Of a stretch of DNA of 64,000 nt, positions 60,318 through 64,000 are shown one piece after another. Both the position numbers and the translations under genes were made by a program. Positions within the stretch are counted from its first letter, which is position 1; every line of letters begins with the position of its first letter. The DNA is from Eonycteris spelaea. Its lineage: Eukaryota > Chordata > Mammalia > Chiroptera > Pteropodidae. The notes under the pieces were generated by a model, which did no database searches, was not told the DNA's origin, and saw nothing but the letters and a program-made list of their open reading frames with translations. The stretch lies in contig PUFA01000014.1 in assembly GCA_003508835.1 (NCBI GenBank), positions 2,486,501 to 2,550,500 on the forward strand. The letters are read 5' to 3'.

Positions 60318-62128
60318 TCACACATGCATTCACTGTATGGTGTTTGGTTTAACGGTGTTGATATATTTGAAGCCTCTCTACACGGACTCTTTGTATTAGA
60401 TACTCAGAAAAATGTTTAAGTATATTGTTTGGTTGAATCACCCAGTGTTTACCAAACGTCTGCTCTGGGCCAAGCCCTCCCCAGGTGCTATGGAGAATAT
60501 AAAAGCGAGGAATACTTGAGGCTCCCTTTCAGGATTTATGATGTGCGGTCAATAAGATGAATGCAGCATAGAACCTGTCTAGGGCCTTCAGACCTTTCCT
60601 AAAAGGAAAATATTGGAGGATTTGGGGAGGGAGGGATCACTTCCTGCTGGGAGATTTGGGGCGTTAGTGGAGAAGACGGCATGAGGAAATCCTGATGCAT
60701 GGGAAGGTTTTGAACAGCGGGGAGGACATTTCATCTGGATGGAACATAAGCTCGGGGAGCAGAGAACACCAGAATTCTGCTCGGCCGGACATGAAGACAA
60801 AAAGTAGCGAATGAGGTGGGACCGTAGGGGGGACTCAGATGCAGGAGTTTGCTTAGTCTTTATTAGGGACGTGATGCCGGGTAAAGCCGCCAGAGCTGTG
60901 GAGGAGGGATCAGCAGGCGGAGACTGGGGGCGGAGGCCGGGAGCAGGGAAGCTGTTGTCTCAGTCCAGAAAAGGGGCAGCCAGGCCCATCCCAGGAGCAG
61001 GGGGGCCGTGAGAAGGGCAGCTGGTCGGGGAGGGCGGGGCAGAGCAGAGAGGAGGAAGGGTGCCGCCTAGGCGTCCACCTGGTGGAGAAGAGGTTTGTGC
61101 GGCCGAGGACGCAGGGCGGGTGTGGGCTGGCGCGCTGGCTTGGGCACACAGTTTCCAGCAGGCGGGTGGAAATCGGGACCGAGATGTGGGGCTGCGGCAG
61201 CCCCGCGGCCTCACCCGTGTTTTGTGCCCCGGCTTGCGGTGGAAACCTGGGCGCTTGCTATCAGGCTGTTCACCAGCGCGGCCTTGTCTTCGTCTCCGTC
61301 ACTTCCAGTCCTGCACCAGACCACACCGTACACTCAGCTCTTCACTATTTAAGAATTTAACTCTCAAGGCTAACCCTAGTAGGTCATAGCTGATTACACA
61401 GCACCTTGGGGAAATGCCAGGTACGTGACAAATGTTGAGCTGTTTAAGCCTAGGACAGAAGTTACCCCCCAAAAGCATTTCAGAAATGAGAGTCATAAAT
61501 TGATCATTTATTTGACAGGAATGGTGGTTAGTGCAGTCATGATTACACACCTTACCGATATTTTTCTAGTAAATTTCTCCATTTTGAAATTTAATATGCT
61601 GAACGGTGTACAGAAATCACATCCCATATTGCCTTAAAAATCGTGCCTATATTTGGTCTTTCTATTCCAGGTAATTATACTAAAAATAAAATTTGCCTCT
61701 GCTCAATTGTAAGGATGAATATGTGAAAATCCAAAGTTCTTACTCGTGTTTCTCCTCACATTGGCCTGTAACCTAGGTGTGTGTCACCCAAGGTCTGACC
61801 TAGAGCAGTGGTCTGAGCCCGGGGGACGGAGGGAGTGGAGCTCAGCTCGCGTCCTCGGGGAGAGGGGGTCTCCTGCGGGGTCTGAATGCGGGTGTCTGCG
61901 CTGGAAGCTCCTCCCGCCTGGAGCTTTGTGCCTCTGGTTTACTCACGTTTGCCGGCGGGGGGTGTCTTTCTGAGGTGTGTCGGGAGGGTGTGCCGTTGCT
62001 CGATTTAATCAATCCATGGTGACAATTTGTTAAGCCACCAGTCTCTTGCCTTCTGGCTTCAAGGAGAAGAACAGGGACCTCAAGACCCCTTGCCTCCTTT
62101 CTTGATTTGTCTCCTTTTCCCAGAAAAA

Positions 62129-62149
62129 CACACACACACACACACACAC
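62129..62149. repeat. (CA)n microsatellite
   Basis: About 10.5 uninterrupted CA units. Confidence 0.97.
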
Positions 62150-62656
62150 TCATTTCTTTTGTCATTCTCATTCAGCAGTCACTCTTACACGTTCATAGGA
62201 AACAGAAGCCCCCTATTTCTGTTCTTCCTTTGGGTCCCCCTGTCGGGGGCTGCAATAGGGAGACGGGGTCATGGGGGCCAAGAGCTGAGCAAAGCAAGCC
62301 CCAGGTCCTCAGGGGAGCCATGAGTGAGAGGGGAAAGCGGTGTTCCCTTCTCTCCTAGTACCTTTGAGTGGTTCTCTCATGGCTGATTTTGGAAAAAATT
62401 TTTTTTTTATTGTAATGATTGATTATCTCTTCATAAAGTTGATAGCTTAACAATAGAAGGTGGTTGTTATGGAAAATAACAGGTAGGTTTGTCACTAGTT
62501 ATGTAAGTCAGAATGGACAAGGCCATCATCATACCTGTGCTGGTCAGGTGTGAAGTGAAGGTTAATTATCACCTGATGGGCTTCAACATCCTTGCTCTCC
62601 TACCTTCAGTTTAAAACGGAAACCGAATGAGAATATTCTCTGTTTGTGTTTTTTAG

Positions 62657-62731
62657 ATTCAGAACATGAACAACATCATCTCCTTCCCTCTGGACAGTTT
62701 GCTGAAGGGCGACCTCAAAGGAGTGAAAGGG
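62657..62731 (+). CDS. ASAP2: ASAP2 exon, BAR domain (about residues 116-140)
   Basis: Encodes exactly 25 codons, IQNMNNIISFPLDSLLKG followed by DLKGVKG, which follows directly on the KNL end of the preceding exon in phase 0. ASAP1 reads LQGLSHNVIFTLDSLLKG here, so the peptide is that of ASAP2. The LDSLLKGDLKGVKG part is shared by both paralogues and belongs to the BAR domain core. The acceptor is 'tgttttttag'. The donor is GG then GTATGA from 62732, weaker than the two GTGAGT donors of the other exons because position +5 is G but +4 and +6 depart from consensus. Length is 75 nt with phase 0 at both ends, so skipping it would keep the frame. The next coding exon, expected to begin DLKKPFDKAW, is not in the window. 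Confidence 0.96.
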
Positions 62732-64000
62732 GTATGACAAGCTCTGTCGTTGGGGGGCAGCGTTCGTGGATCACAGTCACGTGGCCGCCAGGGCGGCCGC
62801 CGTGCTCACACATCCTTACTGGGGCAGCAGGACGGCCTCTGGCTGCCACGCTGTCCCTTGGTTTGCCATCTTGGTACCGCCTTTAAGCTGTTGGTGCGCC
62901 AGACGCAGTAAGGGGAACGGGCGAGCAGCGCAGGAAACAGCCCTTCGGGAAACTGAACGATTTTCGGGCCCCCTCAGTTGAGCCTGTGTGGAGAAGTCGG
63001 GTTTTCCTGCCGGTGTGTCGCTGGCTGACCCCTGGGAACAGCACCCTTACCGGGATGCGGTTTCCTGCAGGCAAGAGCTGGGACCAGGGAGGCTCGGGCC
63101 GGCTCCATGTTTCTGTCCTCCAGAGGCTGTTTGTTGTGTAAGGAGGTACTGCGTGTAAACACTTGAGTCCTGTGTTTCACGAGTGTGTAAGTGAGGAGCA
63201 GTTGGGGCTCGGGTGGCATTTTGGTGCCAGATGCTGAGCACTGAGTCACTTTTGCATGGCACTGTCATAGACAGCTGTGCCCACGCTCTTAGGAGGCCAC
63301 GTTCTGTGCATGGATCCACACGTGATTCCCGGGTCATGCCTGGACACATCCAGAAGTGCATCTTGGCCGACCTCGGGACTTGTACAGAGGCCTCTCATGT
63401 CTCCTTCCCACGGTGTGCCAGGAAGAGCCGCTAGGGCAGTGAGGAGTCTGACCTGTAGCCCTCTTGGGGCCCAGAGGACACGCAGGCGAGCCAGCCAGAA
63501 AAACGGGAGAGAGGGGCACACAGGGTGGCGGAAAGCCATGCAGGTACAGGGAGCACGCCAGCACCACGCCAGAAGCCTTCAGTGTTGCTCGAAGCCACGC
63601 AGCAGCGGACGTGCAGAGTGGGACATGACGCTGACGGGGAGGGCCTGATCGTGGAGGGCCTCGGGGGCCAGGCTGTGGTGCTCTGGCCTTGTCATAAGGC
63701 CAACAAAGAGCCAAAATAATAAGAAGAAGCGGCAACAGCAGCAGCAGCCCCGCCCCCTGAAAAGGGAATCTTGCTCCCAAAAGAAAGCCGTTACAGGTAG
63801 TGTGACGAGGTGGGAACTCCGCAGTGCGATCCTCGAGGCTCTGTACGGTTTGAGCCAAGCTTCCTCGGAGTATGAGGCCCCGAGGTCTGGGCAGAGAAGT
63901 GGAACTGGGAGACGTCAGAAGATCACGGCTTCCATATTCTCACTGTTGGGGCCCAGATCAGGGTTACATGGGTTTGGGGAGATCCATGTGTTAATAGAAC
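62732..64000 (+). other. ASAP2: ASAP2 intron, 5' part
   Basis: The intron begins GTATGA and runs off the window. No further exon is seen. The only visible structure is a short GAA/CAG-rich patch near 63717-63750. Confidence 0.85.

Larger units (their letters stand above)
54128..62656 (+). other. ASAP2: ASAP2 intron
   Basis: Donor GTGAGT at 54128, acceptor 'ttgtgttttttag' ending at 62656. Apart from the L1, L2, MIR and simple repeats listed, the stretches 54130-55630, 56650-58730, 59480-60170 and 60320-62120 show no gene, only unassigned sequence and degenerate repeat traces. Confidence 0.9.

Noticed and set aside
38413..62731. Assignment of the exons to ASAP1
   Set aside because: Several residues distinguish the paralogues ([18 protein letters not shown] and IQNMNNIISFPLDSLL here), and all agree with ASAP2.

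Overview
The window is nuclear DNA from a placental mammal. It carries a small part of a gene that continues beyond both ends. Three short exons on the + strand (38413-38484, 53982-54127, 62657-62731) encode consecutive pieces of the N-terminal BAR domain of ASAP2 (ArfGAP with SH3, ankyrin repeat and PH domain 2). Everything else is intron. All three exons have AG acceptors and GT donors, and the peptides match ASAP2 rather than its paralogue ASAP1. I recognise no other protein-coding gene on either strand. The many open frames of 60-230 codons are not conserved-looking, and many fall in old repeats or GC-rich DNA.

Layout. 1-38412 is the 3' part of a very long early intron. It holds old repeats (MIR, L2, L1M, hAT fragments), a 5S rRNA-derived retrosequence at 7123-7255, a GC-rich patch with two perfect NRF1-type palindromes (12945-13044), a CpG-rich 20-21 bp minisatellite (20541-20638) and an AAT/AGT microsatellite (33741-33817). 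38485-53981 is the next intron, with L1 pieces, a MER2-type element nested in a Tigger2-type element (44086-44463), a perfect triple 43-bp repeat (48268-48396) and a G-quadruplex motif just before the second exon. 54128-62656 is the third intron, with an L1/HAL1-like stretch, L2 copies and a 16-C run. 62732-64000 is the start of the fourth intron.

The most notable point is a reading-frame conflict. The first exon is 72 nt, one base short of what is needed to join the second exon in frame. As written, the spliced message would stop at 54063-54065. A one-base error or true deletion near 38476-38480 is the likely cause.

Species. I see no Alu, rodent B1/B2, ruminant, pig or carnivore SINE. The repeats are almost all ancient ones shared by placentals. 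The single 5S-derived element would fit a fruit bat, where 5S-derived SINEs are known, but 5S retropseudogenes occur in all mammals, so the species is left open. I found no convincing new biological system. Repeat names and boundaries are by eye from remembered consensus features and are approximate.
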